64,000 nucleotides of DNA from Tragulus kanchil. Taxonomy: Eukaryota > Chordata > Mammalia > Artiodactyla > Tragulidae. Each line of letters starts with the position of its first letter. Within the stretch, counting starts at the first letter, position 1. The translations under genes were made by a program, and so were the position numbers. Shown here piece after piece: positions 21,781 to 34,140 of this stretch. A model generated the notes under the pieces. It searched no databases and had not been told where the DNA came from. It was given only the letters and a program-made list of their open reading frames with translations. The stretch spans positions 310,001 through 374,000 of the forward strand of contig JAIOJX010000001.1 in assembly GCA_022376925.1 (NCBI GenBank), read 5' to 3'.

Positions 21781-22870
21781 AATATGGATATTCATCACAC
21801 TGTCCGATATTGGAGGTATACATCTCAGATTTCCCCATTAGCTCCTAATAAAAATCCTGTTTGGTTGCTGCGTCCAACCCTTGCACTGATATTGCTCTTG
21901 CCAAGGTCACCAAAAACACTCTAGTTGCCTAATTCTGTTAATAGGTTTTAATGCTTATCATTCTGGCACTCGGCAGTTGTTCTGGAGTTGTCTTTTACTT
22001 CCATACTCCTTTCGGTTTCCTTCTGACCTCTCACTCTCTTTTCCTTCTAGTTTGGTTTTACGCAGATTCTCCTCTGGTCTCCTTCCAAGAAAATAAATTG
22101 TCCTTGGTCTCCTACAGTCCCTCTGTGCATTCTCACTACATCTGTCCCTTCAAGAACTATCCCGATGACTCCCAATTGTGTATCTCCAGCCCTGACCATG
22201 CTCTCTACTTCCCAAGTCACTGATTCTTCATTTCTGTCTGGCTATCCCACAGCCATCCCAAATCTCATATACTCTAAACTAAACTCATCTTCCCACCAAC
22301 ACCTGGACCGTCTCCAGTAATGATACCAAAGCCAACAGTCACCTCACCATGCATTTGAAGTCATGCCAAAGCCTTTCATCTCCCTCCCTCACCAATTCCC
22401 TACTTTTTTATTTGGTGAACTTCTACTCACCCTTCAAGTTGCAGCTTAGACACAAGTTTCTCCAGGAATATTTCCGCAACCCACAAGTCTGTGTAAGCTA
22501 CTCTTCCCATGTGTTCCTATAGCATATTTAACTTCCCCTCTGATCACACTTATTACCTCTATTTTCCACAGAGCTGCCAGAGTGATCTTTATGGAATTAA
22601 AACAGCTTAATAATGTCATTCTCAAGCTCGATAACCACAGTGGGGTCACTGTATTCTACAAGATATTCCAAAACCTGAGCATAGCATAACAGAACGTCTG
22701 TTTCTTGGCTCCTGCCTGCCTCTTCCCCAGTTACAGCGACCATCACTTTCCCACAAGGACTGTGCTCTCCAGCCTTAATGCACCAGAGGGACACAGCCGA
22801 TGAAACGCTGTCCCTCGGAACCTCAGTACTGGGTGAGATGATAAGCTGGTTCTTATCATATAACAATCTC
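21781..22870 (+). mobile_element. L2-like LINE remnants
   Basis: gatgactcccaattgtgtatc, gtgaacttctactcacccttc and agagtgatctttatgg are L2 3' landmarks. Their order (the last block normally precedes the second) suggests two fragments side by side. No intact ORF. Confidence 0.5.
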
Positions 22871-23099
22871 TATCTTCTTGTATTTAATGCTATGACTTTT
22901 ATCTCTTAAAGTAACAATGTTGCTGTAACTATCCCTATTTCTCCCCTTACTATCAATTCAGAAAGCAGAATTTATATTTTTATGACCTTTGCCTATCAGG
23001 AGCTGTCTTTTTGGATATTTGTAATTATTTATTATGACAGGGGAAACTACTAATGAGACTTTATCTGGGAAAAAAAAAGCATATAACATTATATATACA

Positions 23100-24720
23100 G
23101 TATTATCTTTTTCTTTTTTTTTTTAAAGGACTTTATTTTTTGAGCAATTTTATGTTTACAATATCATGATCTTTGCATGAAATGACCAGATAGCCTTTCT
23201 TTCCCACTGAGAGATGTATTACATTTTTTCTTCATTTGTTATTATAAAGGTGAGATATATTATGAGAAAGCTTAGGAAATACAGAAAAGGGGGAAAACTA
23301 CCAACAATATCATCATTTAGGACTGCTGTCAGCATTTTGATGTAGATCTGTCAGGTATTTTTCTAAACTTCTCTTAATGGCATTATATTCTATAAGATCT
23401 AAAAAAAAAAAAAAACTTGTTAAAGCTCTAAGTAAATACTATCAAATTCCCTTTCAAAGGTATACCAATAATACACACCACCAGCAAATCAACATGTTTA
23501 TAATTTCACTTTAATCAACATGGAATATTGCATTTTCTTTAAATTACCACTTAAACAAGAAAACATTATCTTATCAATGTTTAATTTTGTATGATTTTGA
23601 TTTCCAATAATGTTAAACATTTTGACACATTTACTAGATTTTTTGTTTCTTCTTCTGTCAATTTTATATTACTATCCTTTGCCTAATTGGAAGAACGAAA
23701 TGATTTTGTTATGGATTTCAAGAGCTCTTATGCATTGTTAATATTAACTTTTTGTCAGGATTATTGCAAAGAATTTTATAGCTTGCCTCTTAACATTAAT
23801 TGTAGCAATTTTTGATGTCAATAGGCTTAATTTTTTATTTACTCAAATCTATAACTCTTTTCCTTATGGCTCCTGTTTTTGAATCATAATAAGTCGAGAT
23901 TTATCTCCCACCATAATAAATTTCATTTTGTATAGTCAAATGAATAAGTTATTTTTCTTTTTGAAAATTTCTGTTGCTAGGAAATAGAAATGCACCTCTA
24001 TAGGAAAAATTTTAGACTATTATCACCCATATTTTCCTATATATTTTTATTTTTAATAGACTAAAGTCTTGTAAAGTTTTTCAGAAGAAGGTTTTAGTTT
24101 ATAGAGTAATTGTCAGAAAGTAGAGATTTTCCAAGTGCCTCCTCTCTCTCCTCCCTTCACCCCATTCACACACAATTTCTCCTGTTACATTTTGCATTTG
24201 TGTAACTCGTGTAATACATTTGTTACAATTGATGGATCAATGTTGATATGGTACTATTAGCTAAAGTACATAGTTTTATCAGGATTCAGTCTTCATGTTG
24301 TACAGTTCTATGGATCTTGATATATGCATAATGTTATGTGTCTACCATTATATACATAAATAATAGTTTCACTTCTCTAAAACTGCTCTGTGCCCCACCC
24401 ATTCATCCTTATCACCACTCTCAAAAAAGAACAGAATCTACATGAATCTTTCATCTTCGGAATCTTTCATCACTCCCTCATCTTCCTTAATCTGAATTAA
24501 TCTATACCTACACCTCTTTTACCCTCCCTCTCTCAACCTGCTTTCTTTAGAGAAACTGTACCTCTTATTTCAATTGGTCTGTCTTTAATTTCACTGATTC
24601 TTTCTTCTACCAGCTCAAATACACTTTTGAGCTCTCTAGTAAATTTTCATTTTAGTTGCACTTTTCAGCTCCAGAATTTATATCAAGCCTAATTTTTATA
24701 ATTTCTCTTTATTGAAATTC
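23100..24720 (-). mobile_element. Inverted old L1 remnants, AT-rich, no gene
   Basis: Contains aagagctcttatgcattg-type, atttttgatgtcaataggc and tcagaaagtagagattttcc blocks typical of inverted L1 sequence. Short frames only. 22871-23099 is unique AT-rich sequence. Confidence 0.4.
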
Positions 24721-24734
24721 TCTTATTTGGTGAG

Positions 24735-25290
24735 ACAGATGAATGGATAAAGAAGATGTGGTATGTATATACAGTAGAATATTACTCGACCATAGAAAGG
24801 AATGGAATTGGGTCATTTGTAGTGATGTGGATGAACCTAAAGTCTGTCATACAGAGTGAATTAAGTCAGAAAGTAAAAGCAAATATCATACTATATGTGT
24901 GTGTGTGTGTATGTGTGTGTGTGTGTATAAAATCTAGAAAAATGGTACCAACGACCATTTTTGCAGGGCAGGAATAGGACTGCAGATGTAGAGACCAGAC
25001 AGACTTGTGGACACAGGGAGGGGAGGATGAGAGGGTGGGATGAATTGAGAGAGTAGCATTGCTATACATACATGACCATGTACAAAATAGCTAGCAGATA
25101 GCTGCTGTGTGTCACAGGGAGCCTAGCCCAGTGCTCTGTGATGACCTAAAGGAGGGGGATGGAGGTGGTGTGGGAGGGGATTTATGTATACATAGAGTTG
25201 ATTCACATTGTTGTACAGCACAAACTAAGACAGCATTGTAAAGCAATTATTCTCCAATTTAAAATTTTTTAGGAGAATAAAATGAAAAAA
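24735..25290 (+). mobile_element. L1 3' end with internal (TG)n
   Basis: atggataaagaagatgtgg, atattactcgaccatag and the end aagcaattattctccaattt are classic L1 3' signatures. A (TG)n run lies at 24896-24926. Confidence 0.65.
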
Positions 25291-25589
25291 TGCCAATCCT
25301 AAAATGTAGAAATCAATAGGATGGTTAAAGATATAGAAGGAAAATGTAGACCACAAAATATTGGTACAACTATATTAACATCAAACACAGTAGACAGTAA
25401 GGTAATAGAACTTATGGAAATTCAAAAGGTCACTACATTCAAATAAAAAGATCAATATACCAGGATGATATAGCATCATAGGCAAGTGATAACATATCTT
25501 CAACATCCATAATCAAAAATTTACAGGAGTAAAGGAAGAATGTAAAAATTCAGCACTATATTGCCTCCTTTAGGAACTAATAGAGAAAG

Positions 25590-25770
25590 CAAAGTGGCTC
25601 AGATCGTAAAGAATTCCTCTGCAGTGCAAGAGACCTGGGTTCGATCCGTGAGTTGGGAAAATTCCCTGGAAAAGAGAACAGTACCCACTCCAGTATTCTT
25701 GCCTGGAGAATCCCATGGACAGAGGATCCTGGCATGCTACAGTCTGGGGCTTGGACATGACTGAGAGACT
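25590..25770 (+). mobile_element. Bov-tA SINE
   Basis: agtggctcagatcgtaaag head, box B ggttcgatcc, ccactccagtattcttgcc body and an end at gactgagagactaac. Confidence 0.85.
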
Positions 25771-25862
25771 AACATTTCACTTTTATTTTTCAAAGAAAGC
25801 AACCATAAATACAATGAGGGTATGAAATATTGGTTTAATGCAATTAATAATATTGATCTAAT

Positions 25863-26067
25863 GGGCTTCCCTGGTGGCTCATATGGTAAAGAATCTGCCT
25901 GCAATTTAGGAGGCCTGGGTTTGATCCCTGGGTTGAGGAGATCTCTGGAGAAGGACATGGCAACCCACTCCAGTACTTTTGCCTGGAGAATCGCATGGAC
26001 AGAGGAGCCTGGCAAGCTACAGTCCATGGGTTCACAAAGAGTGGGACACGACTGAGCGACTAATACA
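25863..26067 (+). mobile_element. Bov-tA SINE, with (CA)n tail
   Basis: gggcttccctggtggctca head, ccactccagtacttttgcc body, gactgagcgactaatacac end, then (CA)n to about 26080. Same orientation as the SINE 90 bases upstream. Confidence 0.88.
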
Positions 26068-26473
26068 CACACACACACAGGTCTAACAGTCACAAACAGA
26101 ACACTTCACCCATTACTATAGGAAGGAAAATGGTCATCCGTGTGCCACAGACCTCAAAGAATGAAGCTAAATGGATGTTTGTGAGAGTAATGTGTATAAG
26201 ATGGAACAGGCATACTTTTTTTCCTAATAGCATATAGGAAGTATGTCAACCTATGGGAAATGGGTCTCAAGGAAGTGGTAACCTATTGTTTCTCACCAGT
26301 TTGTTGGCCTGTTTTGGGTATATTGGAGTGGCAGTGTCATCTAGGAGCATCTACAAGAGACCTGCTCAAAAAGTTATCCTTCTACACATACTTTCACCAA
26401 AGAGGTCTATAGCAATTGACATAATTTGAAAACTGCATTGGACTGATAAATATATCCATATTCTTAACTATTT

Positions 26474-26788
26474 GGTGGGGGGGTTGCGGGTTGGGGAGGA
26501 AGCGGGGCAGGCGGGCCACTTCTATTGGTCTTTCACTTATTTATTTTCATCCATCTTTGTTCTTTGGCCCCTGTGGGCCTCCCATCGCAGTGGCCTCTGT
26601 TGTCACAGAGAACCGGCTCTGGGCGCATGCGTTCCAGAGCTCCAGCTCGGTAATTGTACACATTGGTCCAGCCGCTCCACAGCACGTGGGATCTTCCCAT
26701 GCCTGGGATCCTCCTAGGCCAGGGATCAAACCGGCGCCCCCTGCACTTCAAGGTGGTGTCCTTACCCACTGGACCACCAGGGAAGCCA
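26474..26788 (-). mobile_element. SINE-b, inverted, with perfect 17-bp target-site duplication
   Basis: Inverted form of the element at 78-412, ending at ccaccagggaagcc. CATATTCTTAACTATTT flanks it at 26457-26473 and 26789-26805 without mismatch. Recent insertion. Confidence 0.87.
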
Positions 26789-26859
26789 CATATTCTTAAC
26801 TATTTTTGAGTTGACAGATTTCTTGGGAATCCAATATTAGTTGCTAACGAGCACAGGAT

Positions 26860-27010
26860 TTCTTTTTTTTTTTTTTTTTTTGATAGGCACATTCTTTTCT
26901 TTTTAATTTTTTTTTAATTAGAGGATAATTACTTTACAATGTTGTGATGGTTTTCACCATACATCAGTATGAATCAGCCTTAGGTATCCACGTGTCCCCT
27001 CCATCATGAA
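26860..27010 (-). mobile_element. L1 3' tail, inverted
   Basis: T run at about 26862-26881, then attactttacaatgttgtgatgg-like sequence and atgaatcagccttaggtatc, as in inverted bovine L1 3' ends. Confidence 0.5.
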
Positions 27011-27099
27011 CCCTGCTCCCTGGTAGGCGCATTCTTAACAAATACCTTTTACATTTTCACCAATAGTTTATCCTCAAAGTCATCACTTGCTGGTCAAAG

Positions 27100-27423
27100 A
27101 CCATGCTGTTGAGAAAGCTCATTGAAATCCCAGCAGTCAGGGTTCCAGGAGGATCTCCCTTTCTCCCTCAGGCAGTCCTCCAGCCTCTCTGGGGCTCAGT
27201 TTCCCCGTCTCTGCAGATGTTCTGCAAAATGCGAGCGGGGAGCTTAGGAATGTCCTCAAAGTCTTTACTCCAAAAGAGAGCCCTTCCCACGACAGCCAGG
27301 AACGTCTAGACCCACTAAGGCTCAAGTTCTTCATGTCTCTTTGCAGAGAAGAATTCAGTGAGAGACAAAGTGATAGGTAAGAGATAGATTTATTCATATT
27401 CAGAGAAAGCACACTCCACAGAC
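27100..27423 (+). mobile_element. Possible endogenous-retrovirus LTR fragment
   Basis: More GC-rich than its surroundings, with gcagagaagaattcagtgag and gtaagagatagatttattc, resembling the end of ruminant ERV LTRs. No retroviral coding sequence is visible. It is cut on its right side by duplication D. The identification is from memory of LTR style only. Confidence 0.35.
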
Positions 27424-29592
27424 AGAGTGTGGGCCATCGTGGAGCAAATCCAGTGGCTCAGGATTTCTTTTGTGGGTAATAAAATGTTCTAAAATGTGAT
27501 CATGGTAGTGATTTACACAACTCTGTCATATACTAAAAATAATTAAATGTATGCTTAATAGGATGAATTTTATGGTATGTAAATTATACCTTCAAAAATC
27601 TGCAAAGAAGAAATAAAGAAAACCTGTTGGAGGAAGTTTTCCAGTTGAGAATGACTCAAAGATTAATGGAGTTTGGACTATTCACCTTAGACTCTGATTT
27701 CATGTATTAACTCTATAATTTAACTCTTTAATTTAAATATGCAGTTATGATATATCTGACACCCAGAGGTCACATGTATGAAACAGATGTTCTAGGCAAG
27801 TTTTACAATAGACTTAGACAATAAAGTATCATTTCAAATATTAAATTCCATTTTTATGAGGCTTCATTTTTGTACTTAAGACCTTCTAACCATAGTTTAG
27901 ATTAAATTCCCATGATTGTGTCAAAATGAAAGAGATATTGAATAGGAAGGCATTGCATGGAAGATCAGATTAGACCCATGTTTTTTAAGAGGGGAAAGGG
28001 TAAAGAAAATTTATTATTAAATAAGACTATTTAGCTATTCTATTTATAATAATTCACCTGTAGGCAGTCCTACTATGCAGAGTGTCTTTAGATATTTACC
28101 ATATATATAATCAGAGTGTAAATGGGTCCAGTGAACTATGGTCCATTTGTTGCATCAGCTTTATAGGCACTGAAATGCAAGATATCAAAGAGTAGAAAAA
28201 TTGACATGGGAATTACAACTGAGATGGTTAAAAAGTTGATATTTGGCAGACATTCATTAGAAATAATATATTGTGAGAGACTACAGTAGTATAAATCTAA
28301 ATTTTAAAATGACGGCCTTATAGCTATTTATTTCCATGGAATAAATCCTAAGTATTACATCAGGTGATGGTCTAGGCATTGTCACAGAACAGAGGAAGAA
28401 ATAACAGAAATAATGAAATTTCAAAGTACAAAAGTAAGGCGTGTACACTAAGTACTAAGGATGCTTGGAAGTGAAGACTTTGAAGCCATTTCAAAATAGG
28501 ATTTAAAAAAAGAGTGTGGGCCATCGTGGAGCAAATCCAGGATTTCTTTTGTGGGTAATAAAATGTTCTAAAATGTGATCATGGTAGTGATTTACACAAC
28601 TCTGTCATATACTAAAAATAATTAAATGTATGCTTAATAGGATGAATTTTATGGTATGTAAATTATACCTTCAAAAATCTGCAAAGAAGAAATAAAGAAA
28701 ACCTGTTGGAGGAAGTTTTCCAGTTGAGAATGACTCAAAGATTAATGGAGTTTGGACTATTCACCTTAGACTCTGATTTCATGTATTAACTCTATAATTT
28801 AACTCTTTAATTTAAATATGCAGTTATGATATATCTGACACCCAGAGGTCACATGTATGAAACAGATGTTCTAGGCAAGTTTTACAATAGACTTAGACAA
28901 TAAAGTATCATTTCAAATATTAAATTCCATTTTTATGAGGCTTCATTTTTGTACTTAAGACCTTCTAACCATAGTTTAGATTAAATTCCCATGATTGTGT
29001 CAAAATGAAAGAGATATTGAATAGGAAGGCATTGCATGGAAGATCAGATTAGACCCATGTTTTTTAAGAGGGGAAAGGGTAAAGAAAATTTATTATTAAA
29101 TAAGACTATTTAGCTATTCTATTTATAATAATTCACCTGTAGGCAGTCCTACTATGCAGAGTGTCTTTAGATATTTACCATATATATAATCAGAGTGTAA
29201 ATGGGTCCAGTGAACTATGGTCCATTTGTTGCATCAGCTTTATAGGCACTGAAATGCAAGATATCAAAGAGTAGAAAAATTGACATGGGAATTACAACTG
29301 AGATGGTTAAAAAGTTGATATTTGGCAGACATTCATTAGAAATAATATATTGTGAGAGACTACAGTAGTATAAATCTAAATTTTAAAATGACGGCCTTAT
29401 AGCTATTTATTTCCATGGAATAAATCCTAAGTATTACATCAGGTGATGGTCTAGGCATTGTCACAGAACAGAGGAAGAAATAACAGAAATAATGAAATTT
29501 CAAAGTACAAAAGTAAGGCGTGTACACTAAGTACTAAGGATGCTTGAACTGGGAAGTAGGGAAGACTTTGAAGCCATTTCAAAATAGGATTT
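27424..29592. repeat. Tandem duplication D, period about 1,080-1,087 bp
   Basis: 27424-28510 is repeated at 28511-29592. Copy 2 lacks eight bases 30 bases into the unit. The last 40 bases of copy 1 lack several bases present in copy 2 (GGAAG versus GAACTGGGAAGTAGGG). All differences hug the junction at 28510. Confidence 0.97.
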
Positions 29593-30460
29593 ATCAAACA
29601 CCAAAGGAGATCAGGCCATTATTTCAATGTATGGAATGGCTTCTTTCTCTCAGTTTAGAAAAATGTTGACATATTTTAAATATAAAATAAAAATAAAAAT
29701 ATCTCTGTGATCTCACATCCCCCTAGAGCTATCTCTGAACTTTTATCTTACTGTCCCTTATAACATTATAGATACAGTGATTACTTCTTCCTTTCCATCA
29801 GTCATTTCCCTTTATGCTTTCACATCACATTCTTCTCATCTTCTACATACTTTACTTATCTCTTCTTAGTCGCCTTTAAAATTTTCTTTTTCTCTGCAAG
29901 TCTCTTAATTGCTAACATTCCTTTGGACTTTGTTCTAACCCCTCTTCTCTTCAAACTATACGCAACAGTTATCATGCTATGTCAACTTTATGTTTGGAGA
30001 TTTCCCCATTCTATAAATATTAGTCAGATAAATACCGTTAACCTTTTAGAAAGAATGTAAGCATATTTTAAATATAAGTGATAGCTATGCTGCTTTGGCC
30101 ACTCAAAGCCTTAACCCCTTTCTATGACTGCATTATTAAACCATATTATAAGTTTTCATGGGAAGAAAAATTTATCTCCTGTCACAGGGGATGAAAACTC
30201 AAGTACAGACTTTCCCAATCTTCCTTACAGCTAGAAATTAGGAACATGACCTAAGCTCCCCCAATCAGATGTGTCTGTGCCAGATGGACTTGGAAGCTAG
30301 AGACTTAAAAAGTTTTCTCTCTTCGGTGAGCTGTTTAGTGAAACAAGCATATTTCTTACCAGAAAGTTCCAAAGTACAGTTTGGGGCATTTTTCTTAGGT
30401 ATATAGCTGGGCCAGGTTATACATCCCATCTCAACGACTTTTATGAGATATCCACTGCCC
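29593..30460. other. Intergenic, no gene seen
   Basis: The 29740-30010 part is pyrimidine-rich and may be another L2 remnant; the rest is unique AT-rich DNA. No coding signal. Confidence 0.4.
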
Positions 30461-30464
30461 TTTT

Positions 30465-30668
30465 AGTGTAATCGCTCAGTCGTGTCTGATTCTTTGTGAC
30501 CCCAGGGACTGTAGCCCGCAAGGCTCCTCTGTCCATGGGATTCCTCGGGCAAGAATACTGGAGTAGGGTGGCATGCCCTTCTCCAGGGGATCTTCCCAAC
30601 CCAGGGATGGAACCCAGGTCTCCCACATTACAGGCAGATTCTTTACCATCGGAGCCACCAGGGAAGCC
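30465..30668 (-). mobile_element. Bov-tA SINE, inverted
   Basis: cgctcagtcgtgtctgattc start, gcaagaatactggagtagg body and the inverted head ggagccaccagggaagccc. Confidence 0.87.
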
Positions 30669-30792
30669 CACTGCCCTTTTAATAAACTCCTTTTCTGCTA
30701 AATCAGCTAAGGTTGACCTCTACTGCTAGTATCTGAGCACCCCAACTGATACAGCTCCTAATACATTCAGTACTGCCCCCAACTCAGATCAA

Positions 30793-30818
30793 CACACACA
30801 CACACACACACACACACT
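30793..30818. repeat. (CA)n microsatellite
   Basis: About 13 uninterrupted CA units, followed by a MIR-like segment (ataaccttgaacatg.. ctatagaatgggaataatac, about 30855-31010). Confidence 0.85.
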
Positions 30819-31369
30819 TATCATTTTCCCCTGAAGATCTCACAGTTATGCAAGGTCGCTGTATAACCTTGAACATGTTATTTTTCCTTTCTGAATCTCT
30901 GTTTTCTTTTCTATAGAATGGGAATAATACCTATCTCACAGACTTATTGTAATGACCAAATGAGAAACAAAGATGTCAAAAAATTGAAAACTGAAAAATG
31001 CTATACAGATTTTAGCTATTATTGTCATTGTAGGATATGAGTTATAATATTATAGTTTTCTCACAGTAATTTATTAAATGGTAGGGGCATCCTCTTTTTC
31101 TTACCACATATGCAGAAGACTTGCAGCTGTTTCTCCACTCCTGGAAAACAAGGTTTACCAAAAGTAGCTGTATTTTCAAATAATGTACAGTTTTCTCTCT
31201 TTCGACACTGTCTCAAGACTTCTTGTAGAGCATCAGGAGATAAGCACTCTGTTGGTTACAATTCAAACAAATAAATAATTTGAGTTTGGGAAGAAAAAAG
31301 AGGTAGAATGCATAGGAGAACAAGAATAGGTATTTCTTCAATGTGGGCTTGAGAGTTTTCTTTTTTTAA

Positions 31370-31760
31370 AAAAATTTTTACAGAGTTTTGTTGTTCACAG
31401 ACATGTATGTTCCCAGATCAGTCATATGCATATCCTTGGCCCCCTCTCTCCTCCTCCCCTCCCAGTCTCACCCCATCCCACCCCTCCAGGCCATCACACC
31501 AAGCCCCAGCAGCATTCCCTATTCCCACAGCGCAATGACAGTAGCTATCTTTTTCACATATGACTGTATAGGTTTCCATGTTACTCCTTCTATGCCTCCC
31601 ACCCACTGTTGATTCCCCATAATGTCCATATGTCTGTCCTCTATGTCTGTTTTTCCATTGCTTCACTGCATGTGTTATCATTACCATCTTACTAGATTCC
31701 AAATATATGTGTTAGTATACTGTACTTGTCTTTCTCTTTTTGACTTACTTCAAGAGTTTT
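31370..31760 (-). mobile_element. L1 3' UTR-like fragment, inverted
   Basis: Reverse complement resembles 5230-5508: cataatgtccatatgtctgtc, gcgcaatgacagtagctatc and ccatcacaccaagccccag. It ends in the gacttacttc motif of inverted L1. Confidence 0.6.
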
Positions 31761-31988
31761 CTTTTAAAAAAAAAAAAAAGCCATGCAAAATACTTTGAGA
31801 TCTCAAGGAAATAGAACTAAAAGGGAGATCTTGTAGTCAAAACAGTCTATTCAGGATGCCTTCACTGGGGTGAATGAACCTAGATACTGTTACCCTCTTT
31901 GTCACTTTACTTAAGATACAAATAATAATGGAAGAATATCTACTGCATTGACCTCATTTGGTTAGCATGCCCACTGCTTGGCTAGTGA

Positions 31989-34140
31989 AGAGCATTGTCC
32001 CTTTCAACTATAGTCAAAGTTAATAATTTTCTAATTGGAAACTCAGGATGTTGGTAGGATGGAAGAATAAATCTTAGGCAACAACAAATACACATTTTTC
32101 CTGAATGGAAAGAGTAACCTTGACTTTTTCTATCACATCATATTACCAGGCTTCAAAAAGCATACTAGGTCCAGAATTGTCTTTTAACTTAGAGAAAAGC
32201 TGACATCTTGGCTTATCTTCCCTAGGAAACCATACCATAGGACCTCCCAAGTTTTTGGCAAATATCAAATACTGCCAAATAGTGGGTCTTCTCTCCTCTG
32301 AAATGCAAAAAAAAGATTTATAATTTTTGTACTTTAAATAGTGCAATACAATTTTTGTTTGCCAAGAGTTTTAAAGATTTCTAATTTTCTCCAAGTTCCT
32401 AACAGCTCAAATTCTTTCTACTGCTCTAAATATATACTTTACAATGTATTACCTTAGATATTCAGTATCTACATGTATTTAGCAATTAGAGATATTAGCA
32501 CTTCTTGGTGACTTTGAAAAATACAAATTTACAAATACTAAATTTCTTCTGTCTTTTATGGAAGAAAGCATTGACGTGTAGTTCAGGGAACCAGGTCAGA
32601 GGTGTCTTATGCTCTATCACTAAGCAGAGTTTCTCAACCTTGGAAGTGTTTACTTTCAGAGCTGGCTAATTCTCAGTTGCAAGGGGCTGTCTTAAACATT
32701 GTATAATGTTTAACAGTATCCTTGACCTCTACCCAGTTAATGTCAGAAACAACTGCCCTCAGTTATGACAACCAAACATGTTTACAGACACAGTGTCTTT
32801 GGGGAAAAGGTTAAAATGACCTCTGATTGACAGTCACTGGAGCAGAGAAGCAAAGCTAAATAATCTTGTGCATAATTCTGTATAATAATAATAAAGTTTA
32901 TGAAGATTTTGCCCTGAACTGTGCCAAGGTTTATGAAATCAACAAAGATTTTCAAAACTTTTTGACCTGAAGCATTCAAGAAACATGTCTTCTACAAAAT
33001 CATGAATATACCGGGAAGCAACACAATGCAGCAATAATCACAGAGCAGCATCATTTAGACCCACTTGGCAGAGAGCATTGTCCCTTTCAACTATAGTCAA
33101 AGTTAATAATTTTCTAATTGGAAACTCAGGATGTTGGTAGGATGGAAGAATAAATCTTAGGCAACAACAAATACACATTTTTCCTGAATGGAAAGAGTAA
33201 CCTTGACTTTTTCTATCACATCATATTACCAGGCTTCAAAAAGCATACTAGGTCCAGAATTGTCTTTTAACTTAGAGAAAAGCTGACATCTTGGCTTATC
33301 TTCCCTAGGAAACCATACCATAGGACCTCCCAAGTTTTTGGCAAATATCAAATACTGCCAAATAGTGGGTCTTCTCTCCTCTGAAATGCAAAAAAAAGAT
33401 TTATAATTTTTGTACTTTAAATAGTGCAATACAATTTTTGTTTGCCAAGAGTTTTAAAGATTTCTAATTTTCTCCAAGTTCCTAACAGCTCAAATTCTTT
33501 CTACTGCTCTAAATATATACTTTACAATGTATTACCTTAGATATTCAGTATCTACATGTATTTAGCAATTAGAGATATTAGCACTTCTTGGTGACTTTGA
33601 AAAATACAAATTTACAAATACTAAATTTCTTCTGTCTTTTATGGAAGAAAGCATTGACGTGTAGTTCAGGGAACCAGGTCAGAGGTGTCTTATGCTCTAT
33701 CACTAAGCAGAGTTTCTCAACCTTGGAAGTGTTTACTTTCAGAGCTGGCTAATTCTCAGTTGCAAGGGGCTGTCTTAAACATTGTATAATGTTTAACAGT
33801 ATCCTTGACCTCTACCCAGTTAATGTCAGAAACAACTGCCCTCAGTTATGACAACCAAACATGTTTACAGACACAGTGTCTTTGGGGAAAAGGTTAAAAT
33901 GACCTCTGATTGACAGTCACTGGAGCAGAGAAGCAAAGCTAAATAATCTTGTGCATAATTCTGTATAATAATAATAAAGTTTATGAAGATTTTGCCCTGA
34001 ACTGTGCCAAGGTTTATGCAATCAACAAAGATTTTTCAAAACTTTTTGACCTGAAGCATTCAAGAAACATGTCTTCTACAAAATCATGAATATACCGGGA
34101 AGCAACACAATGCAGCAATAATCACAGAGCAGCATCATTG
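31989..34140. repeat. Tandem duplication E, period 1,083 bp
   Basis: 31989-33054 is repeated at 33072-34140. Between them are 17 bases (33055-33071) that look like a deletion-rich version of the 30 bases preceding copy 1 (both contain cccact..ttggc..gagcattg). AT-rich, no genes. Its 3' 390 bases recur a third time in duplication F. Confidence 0.96.

Noticed and set aside
21951..22223. 90-codon frame as a coding exon
   Set aside because: Lies in L2-like sequence, without splice context or family resemblance.
26472..26799. Overlapping frames of 80-100 codons rich in Arg/Gly/Pro as a GC-rich gene
   Set aside because: They match SINE-b in both orientations; equivalent frames recur at every SINE-b copy (for example 61548, 44601, 45605).
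27100..27423. A full endogenous retrovirus
   Set aside because: Only an LTR-like fragment is visible; no internal coding region or second LTR.
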